The position numbers were made by a program, and so were the translations under genes. From Amaricoccus macauensis_A (lineage in GTDB: Bacteria > Pseudomonadota > Alphaproteobacteria > Rhodobacterales > Rhodobacteraceae), in the NCBI RefSeq assembly GCF_049800915.1, contig NZ_JBNAFY010000006.1, positions 124,001-188,000 on the forward strand: DNA of 64,000 nt, given 5' to 3'. This document shows, one piece after another, positions 1-8,110 of the stretch. A model generated the notes under the pieces. That model was not told the origin of the DNA. It searched no databases and saw only the letters and a program-made list of their open reading frames with translations. The number at the start of each line of letters is the position of its first letter. Within the stretch, counting starts at the first letter, position 1.

Positions 1-779
1 AGAGCCTGCGTGCCAAGCTGCTGCTGCGTCTGAAGAGCGGTCAGACGGGCAGAAGCTTCTTCCATGTCAGCGTCGACGAGCGCGCTCACACCGTTGGTCA
101 GTGCGTCCGACTGCTTGGACAGGTAGGAAGACTGGGTCTCGATGCGAGCCTGCGCGGCACCGAAGGCAGCTGCGGCTGCGTTCACGGTGTCGAGTTCGGC
201 ATCAACCGCATCCATGTCGGCCTGCGAACCATCGAAAGCAAGGCCGGTCAGGGCCGATGCAACGGCTTCGAGGTCAACCATAGCGATGGTCATGGTATCG
301 ACCGTTGCCAGGGTGCCCGAAGCATCGCGAACAACAGCCATCGTCACCGTCTGGCTTGCGCCGTTCGTGCCGTTGGTGAGGCTCGCGCCGTTGAACTGGG
401 ACGACAGAGCAATCGAGCTGATCGTCGCAGCCAGAGCTTCGATTTCGGTCTGCAGGGTAGCCTGTTCTTCAGCGGTCGCACCAGCGGCCTGAACAACCTT
501 TTCCTGAGCCTGGATGAGCAGGTCAGCAACCTGTTCCGTTGCAGAACGGGCTACGCCAACCATCGCGTCAGCCTTGTCGAGGTTCTCGACAAGTTTGTCG
601 AAGATGGCGACGTCTTCCTTCATGGTCGAAGCAATCGACCAAGTCGCAGCGTTATCCTTCGAGTTGGAAACCTTGAGGCCGGTCGAAACTTCGTTCTGAA
701 CGCCCGCGAGGTCATTGTTGATCCCCTTGAGGGTCTGGAGAGCAACCATTGCGGAGGAGTTGGTGAGAATGCTGGACAT
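1..779 (-). CDS. flagellin, 3' end beyond window
   Basis: About 259 codons are visible in one open frame running off the left edge. The protein starts MSSILTNSSAMVALQTL and contains EVSTGLKVSNSKDNAATWSI, the canonical N-terminal D0/D1 flagellin helix. It ends in view with RLTALQTQQQLGTQAL, which normally lies about 15 residues before the C-terminus, so only a short tail is missing. At about 270 residues it is a short flagellin with almost no variable D2/D3 domain, as is common in alphaproteobacteria. It polymerises into the extracellular flagellar filament. No other flagellar gene is visible. Confidence 0.95.
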   Translation of the reverse strand, partial: MSSILTNSSAMVALQTLKGINNDLAGVQNEVSTGLKVSNSKDNAATWSIASTMKEDVAIFDKLVENLDKADAMVGVARSATEQVADLLIQAQEKVVQAAGATAEEQATLQTEIEALAATISSIALSSQFNGASLTNGTNGASQTVTMAVVRDASGTLATVDTMTIAMVDLEAVASALTGLAFDGSQADMDAVDAELDTVNAAAAAFGAAQARIETQSSYLSKQSDALTNGVSALVDADMEEASARLTALQTQQQLGTQA

Positions 780-1158
780 AAGTCAGTTCCTTGATACAAG
801 CGGTGCCTTCGACACCGCGTAGGGTTTACAGGCCCCGCACCACACGGGACCGCTACTCGCCATTCTGACTTTGCGACTACTGGTCAGTTCCCAACCTCGC
901 CGCGCCGGCTCATCGCCGCATGCAACGGACATACAGCGAACACGGTTGCGCAAATCCTAACGGGGCCCCGAAATCGGCTCGGCAAACCCCTGAGAATGCT
1001 TAGATTTTTTCGGGAATTTAATTAAGTCACGGGTGCATCTTCATGCGAGAAATCGTCATCCCCTTGAAAATGCAAGCTTGCTTCCGGGCGAAGCCCTGCG
1101 ATTTTCTGATTGTTTCATCTGTCCATCACGGAGTTCAGCTAGGGTCTGATCGGCAATT
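780..1158. other. intergenic region, flagellin leader
   Basis: This stretch of 379 bases separates the flagellin start from the stop of the Fur-family gene, both on the minus strand. The right part is AT-rich (about 1000-1025) and probably holds the flagellin promoter and a long untranslated leader. I could not match a clear sigma-28 or sigma-54 element. Open frames here are short and lack ribosome-binding sites. Confidence 0.5.
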
Positions 1159-1602
1159 TTACGGCTTTCTGGGTACCTTGCGGCAGTACAGCTCCAACCT
1201 GTGATGCACGATTTCATATCCCAGCTCGGCCGCGATCTCCTTCTGGAGCGCCTCGATGCGATCGGAAGCAAACTCGATCACATCCCCTGTTTCCAAGTCA
1301 ATCAGGTGATCGTGGTGGTCCGAATGCGCATTCTCGAACCTGGCCGGTCCCCCGCCAAACGCGTGGCGCTGGATTGCACCTGATTCTTCAAGGACCCGCA
1401 TGGTCCGATAGACGGTTGCCAGAGAAATACGGCTGTCCTGCAATGAGGCACGGCGATGAATCTCACCCGCGTCCGGATGCCCGCCGATCGAATGCAGGAT
1501 CTCCAGAATGATGCGTCGCTGACGAGTCATCCGCAGCCCTGCCGAACGGAGCAGTTCTTCAGACTCATCAATCGCGGTCATATCGTTCATGGTCCGAACC
1601 AT
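1159..1602 (-). CDS. mur: Fur-family metal regulator, likely manganese-responsive Mur
   Basis: A 147-residue Fur-family repressor. It has an N-terminal winged helix (about residues 15-90, LRMTRQRRIILEIL, then SLATVYRTMRVLEESG) and a metal-sensing dimerisation half with the histidine-rich segment NAHSDHHDHLIDLETGDVIEF, split here as NAHSDHHDHL and IDLETGDVIEF. It lacks the CxxC pairs of Zn-containing Fur/Zur proteins. Divergent neighbours are the sitABCD manganese importer genes, and a palindromic Fur-type box lies in the shared intergenic region. This is the usual context of Mur, which represses Mn uptake when Mn is plentiful. The start is uncertain: in-frame ATGs also lie at 1590 and 1581, and none has a strong ribosome-binding site. 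Fur or Irr activity cannot be excluded. Confidence 0.85.
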   Translation of the reverse strand: MVRTMNDMTAIDESEELLRSAGLRMTRQRRIILEILHSIGGHPDAGEIHRRASLQDSRISLATVYRTMRVLEESGAIQRHAFGGGPARFENAHSDHHDHLIDLETGDVIEFASDRIEALQKEIAAELGYEIVHHRLELYCRKVPRKP

Positions 1603-1635
1603 ACACCGAAGCTTCCCGGCTTGGGAAGCTCTTGA

Positions 1636-1656
1636 TGCAAATGATTTGCAATTGCA
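1636..1656. promoter_or_regulatory. Fur/Mur-type operator
   Basis: A perfect 7-1-7 inverted repeat, TGCAAATGATTTGCA (1636-1650), overlaps a second perfect palindrome TGCAATTGCA (1647-1656). The 7-1-7 spacing is that of Fur-family boxes, and the site lies between the divergent Mur-like regulator and sitA, abutting the -35 element of the sit promoter. It most likely represses sitABCD and perhaps the regulator itself. Confidence 0.75.
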
Positions 1657-1684
1657 TTGACAGCTAGCTTTCGATTGCTAATCT
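1657..1684 (+). promoter_or_regulatory. sitABCD promoter
   Basis: A perfect -35 hexamer TTGACA (1657-1662) is followed after 16 bases by TAATCT (1679-1684). The Fur-type box ends directly at the -35 element, so a bound repressor would occlude it. The downstream start codon is at 1719. Confidence 0.6.
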
Positions 1685-1718
1685 CCGCCTCGACTTGTTC
1701 CAAAAGGGTAGGTGTTCC

Positions 1719-2606
1719 ATGCGCCGAATCGGCACTCTTCTGATTTCAATGATTGCGGTCAGCACCGCGCTGCCGGCCTTAGCCGATGAGAAACTGAAAG
1801 TAGCAACGACATTCACGATCATCGCCGACATGGCCCGAAACGTCGGAGGTGAAGCAGTCGAGGTCGAATCGCTGACGAAACCGGGCGCCGAGATCCATTA
1901 CTATCAGCCGACACCGGGCGATATCATCCGGGCACGAGACGCCGACATGGTGCTGCTTAATGGGTTGAACCTTGAGCAATGGTTCGAGCGGTTTCTGAGG
2001 AACCTGGGCGATATCCCCTCTGTAACGGTCACGGAAGGAATCGAGCCACTGAGTATCGTGGAGGGACCGTACGAAGGCAAACCCAACCCCCACGCGTGGA
2101 TGTCCCCGGATGCGGCGATCACATATGTGGAGAATATTCGCGCGGCCTTCGCAGAAGCGGATCCTGAGAATGCCGAACTCTACGCAGAAAATGCCGCCGC
2201 ATACTCTGACCAGATCCGAGCCCTGACCGATCCGATCCGGAAGTCCTTCGCCGACATTCCCGAAGAGCAACGCTGGCTCGTCACCTCTGAAGGGGCATTC
2301 AGTTATCTGGCGCGCGACTTCGACCTGCGGGAACTCTACATTTGGCCGATCAATGCAGACCAGCAGGGGACCCCCCAGCAGGTACGCAATGTCATCGATA
2401 CAGTTCGAGAAAACAACATTCCGGTCGTGTTCAGCGAAAGCACTGTCCCCCCCGACGCCGCAGAACAGATTGCACGGGAAACTGGCGCTGAATACGGTGG
2501 CGTGCTTTACGTTGACAGTCTCTCGGAAGCGAACGGGCCTGTCCCGACCTATATCGAACTGATGCGAGTGACGACTGGAACTATTGCGGAGGGGCTTCTG
2601 CGTTGA
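1719..2606 (+). CDS. sitA: manganese ABC transporter, periplasmic binding protein
   Basis: A cluster A-I solute-binding protein of about 295 residues that captures Mn(II), possibly Fe(II), in the periplasm. A signal peptide is followed by ALADEKLKVATTFTI. The four metal ligands expected in this family are visible: His in GAEIHYYQP, His in NPHAWMSP, Glu in TSEGAF and Asp in INADQQGTP. The ATG at 1719 is preferred over a TTG at 1695 because it follows GGGTAGGTG and begins the signal peptide directly. It is first in the sitABCD operon, overlapping sitB by four bases, and is controlled by the Fur-type box upstream. Confidence 0.93.
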   Translation: MRRIGTLLISMIAVSTALPALADEKLKVATTFTIIADMARNVGGEAVEVESLTKPGAEIHYYQPTPGDIIRARDADMVLLNGLNLEQWFERFLRNLGDIPSVTVTEGIEPLSIVEGPYEGKPNPHAWMSPDAAITYVENIRAAFAEADPENAELYAENAAAYSDQIRALTDPIRKSFADIPEEQRWLVTSEGAFSYLARDFDLRELYIWPINADQQGTPQQVRNVIDTVRENNIPVVFSESTVPPDAAEQIARETGAEYGGVLYVDSLSEANGPVPTYIELMRVTTGTIAEGLLR

Positions 2607-3499
2607 AGGATACTTCAGCCCATGAAGAAGGGCTCCATCTTACCGATGTGAGTGTCACGTATCGATCTGGTCTGACGGCGATCGAGGGCGCAAGTTTTTC
2701 GATTCCACGCGGATCGATCACGGCGCTCGTGGGTGTAAACGGATCGGGCAAATCGACCCTCTTTAAGTCGATCATGGGATTTGTCCCACTCTCCGCGGGA
2801 CAGGTCGATATCCTCGGCCGCCCAGCCCGTGCCGCTCTCTCTGACAACTTGGTGGCATACGTTCCCCAGGCAGAGGAAGTGGACTGGTCCTTTCCCGTTC
2901 TTGTCGAAGACGTGGTGATGATGGGCCGATATGGTCACATGAACTGGCTGCGGCGTCCAAAGGCCCGCGATCACGACCTCGTCGCATCATCACTCGCACG
3001 GGTAAATATGCTCGAGTTCCGCAAGCGACAGATCGGTGAGCTCTCGGGCGGGCAGAAGAAGCGCGTCTTCCTCGCCCGTGCACTGGCGCAGGAGAGTCAG
3101 GTAATTCTACTTGACGAACCTTTCACGGGCGTCGACGTCACGACCGAGGACCAGATCGTTCAACTCCTGAAGGACCTTCGCGAGGAGGGACGTGTGATGC
3201 TCGTTTCGACCCACAACCTCGGGTCGGTGACGGAATATTGCGATCGAGCCGTAGTGATCAATCGTCGGGTGCTCGCTGCCGGTCTGACGGAAGAGGTCTT
3301 CACGCAGGCAAATCTGGAAGAAGCCTTTGGCGGCAAGCTCAGGCACTTCGTGCTCGGAGGGGCTGACCTGCACCACGACGACGAGGATCGTCGGCGCGTT
3401 ACGGTTCTCACTGATGATGAACGACCCTTTGTCATCTACAGTGAGGACGAAGCCGATTCAGAACTCCGGCGCCAAGCCACCGCGGAAGGCAATGGATGA
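2603..3499 (+). CDS. sitB: manganese ABC transporter, ATP-binding protein
   Basis: A 298-residue ABC ATPase that powers the SitC/SitD permeases at the inner face of the membrane. Walker A is GVNGSGKST (about residue 45), the signature is LSGGQKKR and Walker B is VILLDEPF. The start is TTG at 2603, overlapping the sitA stop as TTGA, with GGAGGGG a few bases upstream inside sitA. The acidic, His-containing tail (GADLHHDDEDRR) after the ATPase core is somewhat longer than in typical ABC subunits. Its stop overlaps the sitC start as ATGA, indicating translational coupling. Confidence 0.93.
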   Translation: MKDTSAHEEGLHLTDVSVTYRSGLTAIEGASFSIPRGSITALVGVNGSGKSTLFKSIMGFVPLSAGQVDILGRPARAALSDNLVAYVPQAEEVDWSFPVLVEDVVMMGRYGHMNWLRRPKARDHDLVASSLARVNMLEFRKRQIGELSGGQKKRVFLARALAQESQVILLDEPFTGVDVTTEDQIVQLLKDLREEGRVMLVSTHNLGSVTEYCDRAVVINRRVLAAGLTEEVFTQANLEEAFGGKLRHFVLGGADLHHDDEDRRRVTVLTDDERPFVIYSEDEADSELRRQATAEGNG

Positions 3500-4344
3500 C
3501 GTTTCTGCTGGAGCCTCTCGACTACAACTACATGGTCAACGCCATATGGGTGAGCGGCTTGGTTGGTTGTGTATGCGGCTTCCTTTCTGCGTTCCTCATG
3601 CTGAAGGGCTGGTCGCTGATCGGTGACGCGCTCAGCCACGCGATCATTCCTGGTGTAGCTGGCGCCTACATGCTGGGTCTGCCCTTCGCGGCTGGTGCGT
3701 TCATTTCCGGCGGTCTGGCTGCGGCAGCGATCCTCTCGCTTTCATCGATCACTCGACTGAAGCAGGATGCGGTAATCGGCATTATCTTCACATCCTTCTT
3801 CGCGCTCGGCCTCTTCATGGTGTCACTGAACCCGACATCGGTGAATGTGCAGACGATCGTAATGGGCAACATTCTTGCCGTCACACCGGCAGACACGGTT
3901 CAGCTCGTCATAATCTCCGTTGTCACGCTGGCCATCCTGCTGGCGAAATGGAAAGATCTGATGGTGGTTTTCTTTGACGAGGCTCATGCGCGCTCCGTCG
4001 GGCTGCCTGCCACGACGCTCAAGATCGTATTCTTCACCCTCCTTGCAGCGGCAACCGTCGCAGCGCTCCAGACCGTCGGCGCGTTTCTCGTCATCGCAAT
4101 GGTGGTAACACCCGGCGCCACGGCCTATCTCCTCACGGATCGGTTTGATCGACTGATCATGCTCAGCGCGGCCATCGGGCTGCTCACCTCGGTTGTGGGG
4201 GGCTATGGAAGCTATTTTCTCGATGGTGCGACTGGAGGCATCGTGGTTGTTCTGCAAACACTCGTGTTCCTCGCGGCATTTGTCCTGGCACCGAAACACG
4301 GGATGCTCGCGGCAAGAAGGCGGGCTCGGCAGGGAGATAGCTGA
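3496..4344 (+). CDS. sitC: manganese ABC transporter permease
   Basis: A 282-residue integral membrane protein of the ABC-3 family with about eight hydrophobic segments. The motif GWSLIGDALSHAIIPGVA near the N-terminus is diagnostic of metal-ion ABC-3 permeases. It pairs with SitD to form the Mn(II) channel driven by SitB. It overlaps sitB by four bases and is followed by sitD two bases after its stop, so the four genes form one operon. Confidence 0.92.
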   Translation: MTFLLEPLDYNYMVNAIWVSGLVGCVCGFLSAFLMLKGWSLIGDALSHAIIPGVAGAYMLGLPFAAGAFISGGLAAAAILSLSSITRLKQDAVIGIIFTSFFALGLFMVSLNPTSVNVQTIVMGNILAVTPADTVQLVIISVVTLAILLAKWKDLMVVFFDEAHARSVGLPATTLKIVFFTLLAAATVAALQTVGAFLVIAMVVTPGATAYLLTDRFDRLIMLSAAIGLLTSVVGGYGSYFLDGATGGIVVVLQTLVFLAAFVLAPKHGMLAARRRARQGDS

Positions 4345-4346
4345 GA

Positions 4347-5180
4347 ATGGAACTCGTATTCCTGCCCTTCCAACTCGACTTCATGCAACGCGCCTTCTTG
4401 GTGACAGCGCTTGTTGCACTGCCAATGTCGCTTCTTTCCTGCTTTCTCGTGTTGCGTGGCTGGTCGTTGATGGGAGATGCAATCAGTCACGCCGTCCTGC
4501 CGGGCATCGTCGTGGCCTACTGGTTTGCGATACCACTGGCTATCGGGGCCTTTCTCGCCGGCATGCTATGCGCATTGGCCACCGGCTTCGTGAAAGACCA
4601 CAGCCGGATCAAGGAAGACACCGCCATGGGCATCGTCTTTTCCGGCATGTTTGCGCTCGGGATCGTACTCTATATATGGACACCCACTGACGTACACCTC
4701 GATCACATCCTCTTCGGTGATCCACTTGGCATCAGCTGGGACGATCTATGGAAAACCGCGCTGCTCGTCCTGCCGATCACGGCTGTTGTACTTGCCGCGC
4801 GTCGAGGTCTTCTCGTTCATGCATTCGACGCCCAACACGCCCGCGCCATCGGTTTGCCCACTGGCTGGCTGCACTACGGTCTCTTGGCACTGGTATCCCT
4901 GACTGTCGTCGCGGCACTTCAGGCCGTGGGGATTATCCTCGCCATTGCATTCCTCATCACGCCCGGCGCCATCGCGTCTCTCTGGGTAAAGCGTTTTGGA
5001 CCGATGCTGGTTCTGGCCTGCGCGGTTGCGCTCGTTTCAACTCTTGTCGGGGTTTATGCCAGCTTCTGGCTGGATAGCGCGCCAGCTCCCACGACAGTGC
5101 TGGCCATGATGATCGCTTTCGTAGGAAGCCTCATGGTGCCGGGGCGAGAACGCGCAACACAACAGAGCCAGAAAGCCTAG
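4347..5180 (+). CDS. sitD: manganese ABC transporter permease
   Basis: A 277-residue ABC-3 permease paralogous to SitC. It carries the matching motif GWSLMGDAISHAVLPGIV and a similar spread of membrane segments. Two different permease subunits are the rule in sitABCD systems, so the channel is probably a SitC/SitD heterodimer. It is the last gene of the operon. Its stop is only one base from the stop of the convergent PucC-like gene, with no room for a separate terminator. Confidence 0.92.
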   Translation: MELVFLPFQLDFMQRAFLVTALVALPMSLLSCFLVLRGWSLMGDAISHAVLPGIVVAYWFAIPLAIGAFLAGMLCALATGFVKDHSRIKEDTAMGIVFSGMFALGIVLYIWTPTDVHLDHILFGDPLGISWDDLWKTALLVLPITAVVLAARRGLLVHAFDAQHARAIGLPTGWLHYGLLALVSLTVVAALQAVGIILAIAFLITPGAIASLWVKRFGPMLVLACAVALVSTLVGVYASFWLDSAPAPTTVLAMMIAFVGSLMVPGRERATQQSQKA

Positions 5181-5181
5181 C

Positions 5182-6486
5182 CTACTCTGCCGCGGCGAAA
5201 TCGCGCGGTGGCCCAAGCGCGGAAAGGGCCATGAAGGCTGCTACGACGAATAGTCCTGCCTCAATGGCGAATACGATCCCATATGCCAGATGCTGCTGCT
5301 CGAAGACCAGACGCATCGTATCGGCACCAGCCGCGCCGATTAGCCCGCCAAGCCCGGCCGCAACCGCCTGAGCCCCACCCCAGACGCCCATTCGGGCACC
5401 TTCCCGGCCCCCTTCACGACCCCCGGCCAGTTGCATCATCGCTCCAATGGCGGAGACGGCGAAGACGCCATTCGCAAACCCAAGGAAAAACACAGGCACA
5501 AGGAGGAGTGTGCCAGATCCCGTCGCCCCTACTACGGCGATTGCGGCAAGCGCGCATGCCGACCCGATACAACCGACGGACGTCCAGAAGCGCAAGGAGC
5601 CGATCCCGAACCCTGTCGACAATCCGCCAACCGCGATGACCCCAAGCAAGACCGCGCCGTTCTGCATACCGGCCATGGAGGTCGAACTACCCGGCGAAAA
5701 ACCGAAGACGTGACCCGCATATGGTTCAAGGATCAGTTCCTGCATCGAATAAGCAATCATCGAGAGGAACACAAAGAGCGCAAAGCGCCGTGACGACGGT
5801 TCTGACCAGATTTCGGCAAGGGCCACGCGAAAGGGCGTACGCGAAGGCTCATGCTCCTTTTGGGTGCCTGCCTCAGTTTCGAGACGGGCAATCGAAAGAA
5901 CGGAAACCGCCAGAGAAAGGGCGCAGACCACAGCCACGATCCGAAGAAGCCGCCCCGGCGAGTAGGGATCCAGAAACTGTCCCATCAATGTCGCAGTAAG
6001 GGCTATTCCGCCGATCATCATGAGCCAGGTGATCGTTGCGGCCGCAGCTCTCCGTTCAGGTTGGGTCAGGACGGCAAGCAGCGCAAGCAATGTAGTGGCC
6101 GCCGCACCTGCTCCCGCACCGATGAGCGCAAAACCCAGTGCCGCAAGGGCCAGACCTGCGCCGATTTGCGTCCCCGCAAGAACGGTGCCGAATGTAGCCA
6201 GCATCCCGCCTGCGGCAAGAACCGCCACGCCGCCAATGATCCATGGCACCCGACGCCGACCGGAGTCCGAACGAAAGCCCCAGTAGGGCCTCGACAGCTG
6301 AAGGGCATAGTAAAGCGCCACCAGCAAACCAGGCACGACGGCAGCCAGGTCAAGCTCCACAACCATGATGCGGTTGAGTGTCGAAGTCGTCATCGCGATC
6401 ACGGAACCGATCGCCATCTGAACAAGTCCGAGGCGAATGATGCCGGTCCACGACAAGCCAGCAGAGCCGTCGGGCCCGTATGTCAC
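5182..6486 (-). CDS. PucC/LhaA-family major facilitator
   Basis: A 434-residue, 12-helix membrane protein of the PucC (BCD) branch of the major facilitator superfamily. The N-terminal half has the family motifs LGLVQMAIGSV, TSTLNRIMVVELDL and YYALQLSRPYWG. In phototrophs PucC and LhaA assist assembly of light-harvesting complexes and may handle bacteriochlorophyll. Many roseobacters keep a paralogue next to hemA, as here, whose role is unclear; tetrapyrrole handling is an inference. The gene is divergent from hemA, and the shared region has an FNR-type box. No bacteriochlorophyll genes lie in the window, so phototrophy cannot be concluded. Confidence 0.85.
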   Translation of the reverse strand: MTYGPDGSAGLSWTGIIRLGLVQMAIGSVIAMTTSTLNRIMVVELDLAAVVPGLLVALYYALQLSRPYWGFRSDSGRRRVPWIIGGVAVLAAGGMLATFGTVLAGTQIGAGLALAALGFALIGAGAGAAATTLLALLAVLTQPERRAAAATITWLMMIGGIALTATLMGQFLDPYSPGRLLRIVAVVCALSLAVSVLSIARLETEAGTQKEHEPSRTPFRVALAEIWSEPSSRRFALFVFLSMIAYSMQELILEPYAGHVFGFSPGSSTSMAGMQNGAVLLGVIAVGGLSTGFGIGSLRFWTSVGCIGSACALAAIAVVGATGSGTLLLVPVFFLGFANGVFAVSAIGAMMQLAGGREGGREGARMGVWGGAQAVAAGLGGLIGAAGADTMRLVFEQQHLAYGIVFAIEAGLFVVAAFMALSALGPPRDFAAAE

Positions 6487-6548
6487 GAGAACTCTCCTCC
6501 TGACGATTCGCCATGGGTCGGCGGCCTGGCCGGAAAATTGAGCCGTAC

Positions 6549-6562
6549 TTGACCGAAATCAA
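6549..6562. promoter_or_regulatory. FNR/FnrL-type box
   Basis: TTGACCGAAATCAA fits the FNR/CRP-family consensus TTGAY-N4-ATCAA with one asymmetric position. It lies 62 bases upstream of the PucC-like start and about 250 upstream of hemA. FnrL control of hemA through such a site is established in Rhodobacter, so oxygen-dependent regulation of tetrapyrrole synthesis is likely here; which of the two genes it governs is not resolved. Confidence 0.65.
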
Positions 6563-6762
6563 ACGGCGAGTCGCTTGGCGACGTCAGTATGCACCTCTGT
6601 TTCGGAGCGAATGCAAGACCAATGGCGTAGAGCCAGTCCAGTAAAAATTCTGGCAAGACGGGGCTTGTTCCCTAGAATGCATGTCGCTTCATTCGATATA
6701 AGACACCGACGGGTGGACATGGCGGCCAACAGATGTCATTTCCTCCTGACCCTGAACCCACG

Positions 6763-6785
6763 CCTGTCCCCTTCTGGTGGACAGG
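6763..6785 (+). promoter_or_regulatory. hairpin in hemA leader
   Basis: CCTGTCC and GGACAGG form a seven-base perfect stem, extendable by two GC pairs with one bulge, ending 25 bases before the hemA ATG. No U-tract follows, so it is not a classical terminator. It could affect translation or mRNA stability. Confidence 0.4.
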
Positions 6786-6810
6786 GGCACGAAGGCAAAA
6801 GGTTAGACTG

Positions 6811-8025
6811 ATGGACTATGATGCCCTGTTCCGCCAGCATCTGAATCAGCTACAGGACGAGGGCAACTACCGTGTCTTCGCTGAACTGGAACGGGAGAGG
6901 GGTTCTTTTCCCCGCGCGCGGCGCCACTCCGATGGCACCGTCAGTGATGTGACGGTCTGGTGTTCGAACGACTATCTCGGCATGGGACAGCATCCTAACG
7001 TGGTGGCTGCGATGCATGAGGCCGTGGACCGCTGCGGTGTTGGAGCGGGCGGAACCCGGAACATCTCGGGCACCAATCACGATCATGTCCTGCTCGAAGC
7101 CGAACTCGCCGACCTTCATCAGAAGGAAGCGGCGCTGCTCTTTACCTCCGGATACGTGTCGAACTGGGCGTCACTTGGCACATTGGGGGCCAAGCTGGAT
7201 GGATGCGTCATTCTTTCTGACGCTTTGAACCATGCCAGCATGATTGAAGGTATTCGTCACTCCCGCGCTGAAAAACGCATCTGGAAGCACAACGATCCCG
7301 AGGATCTCGACAGGAAGCTGTCTCAGATCGACCCCGACCGACCGAAAGTGGTAGCATTCGAGAGCGTCTACTCGATGGACGGCGATATCGCACCCATCGA
7401 GGAAATCTGCGATGTGGCAGATGCCCATGGGGCAATGACCTACCTCGACGAGGTCCATGCTGTCGGTCTCTACGGCCCGCGCGGCGGCGGGGTTGCGGAA
7501 GAGCGTGGCCTGATGGACCGCGTGACACTCATCGAGGGCACGCTCGGGAAGGCTTTCGGAGTCGTTGGCGGCTACATCACCGGTTCGGCACCCCTGATCG
7601 ATTTCATCCGTTCGTTTGCAAGTGGCTTCATCTTCACCACCGCGCTTCCGCCGGCAGTCGCGGCCGCGGCTCGTGCCAGCATCAGCCACCTCAAGACCAG
7701 TCAGATCGAGCGGATGCGCCAGCGCCGCAACGTGGAGAAGCTCCGCGCACGACTCGATGCCATCGGAATTCCGCATCTTCCAAACCCGAGCCACATCGTG
7801 CCGGTGATGGTGAAAGACCCGGTCAAATGCAAAATGATCTCCGATATCCTGCTGAATGATTTCGGAATCTATGTTCAGCCGATCAACTATCCCACAGTGC
7901 CGAAGGGGACGGAGCGCCTGCGGTTTACTCCGTCGCCCGTGCATACGGATGAGGATCTCGATCGGCTGATGGCGGCCCTGACCTCGCTCTGGAGTCAATG
8001 CGCCCTCGCGCGCGCCGTTGCCTGA
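6811..8025 (+). CDS. hemA: 5-aminolevulinate synthase
   Basis: A 404-residue PLP enzyme (alpha-oxoamine synthase family) that condenses glycine and succinyl-CoA to 5-aminolevulinate, the first step of tetrapyrrole synthesis in alphaproteobacteria. Visible hallmarks are WCSNDYLGMGQHP, GAGGTRNISGT, YLDEVHAVGLYG and the PLP-lysine motif EGTLGKAFG. The ATG at 6811 gives MDYDALFRQHLNQL, which matches the family start and length; an upstream ORF extension reads as noncoding. An FNR box and a leader hairpin lie upstream, suggesting control by oxygen. Confidence 0.96.
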   Translation: MDYDALFRQHLNQLQDEGNYRVFAELERERGSFPRARRHSDGTVSDVTVWCSNDYLGMGQHPNVVAAMHEAVDRCGVGAGGTRNISGTNHDHVLLEAELADLHQKEAALLFTSGYVSNWASLGTLGAKLDGCVILSDALNHASMIEGIRHSRAEKRIWKHNDPEDLDRKLSQIDPDRPKVVAFESVYSMDGDIAPIEEICDVADAHGAMTYLDEVHAVGLYGPRGGGVAEERGLMDRVTLIEGTLGKAFGVVGGYITGSAPLIDFIRSFASGFIFTTALPPAVAAAARASISHLKTSQIERMRQRRNVEKLRARLDAIGIPHLPNPSHIVPVMVKDPVKCKMISDILLNDFGIYVQPINYPTVPKGTERLRFTPSPVHTDEDLDRLMAALTSLWSQCALARAVA

Positions 8026-8110
8026 CCGCCACATCCCTTCCTACGTTCACGCGCCAGTTGTCTGCCGCGCTTTGGCGTGACACTCTTGCGCGGGGAAAAC
8101 GGAGGGGAAC

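Larger units (their letters stand above)
6487..6810. other. divergent intergenic region between PucC-like gene and hemA
   Basis: 324 bases with two recognisable elements, listed separately: an FNR-type box near the PucC-like gene and a GC-rich hairpin close to the hemA start. An in-frame upstream extension of hemA begins near 6733, but family length favours the ATG at 6811. Confidence 0.6.

Noticed and set aside
5182..8025. Part of a photosynthesis gene cluster
   Set aside because: A PucC-like gene and hemA occur together in non-phototrophic roseobacters too, and no bch, crt or puf gene is in the window.
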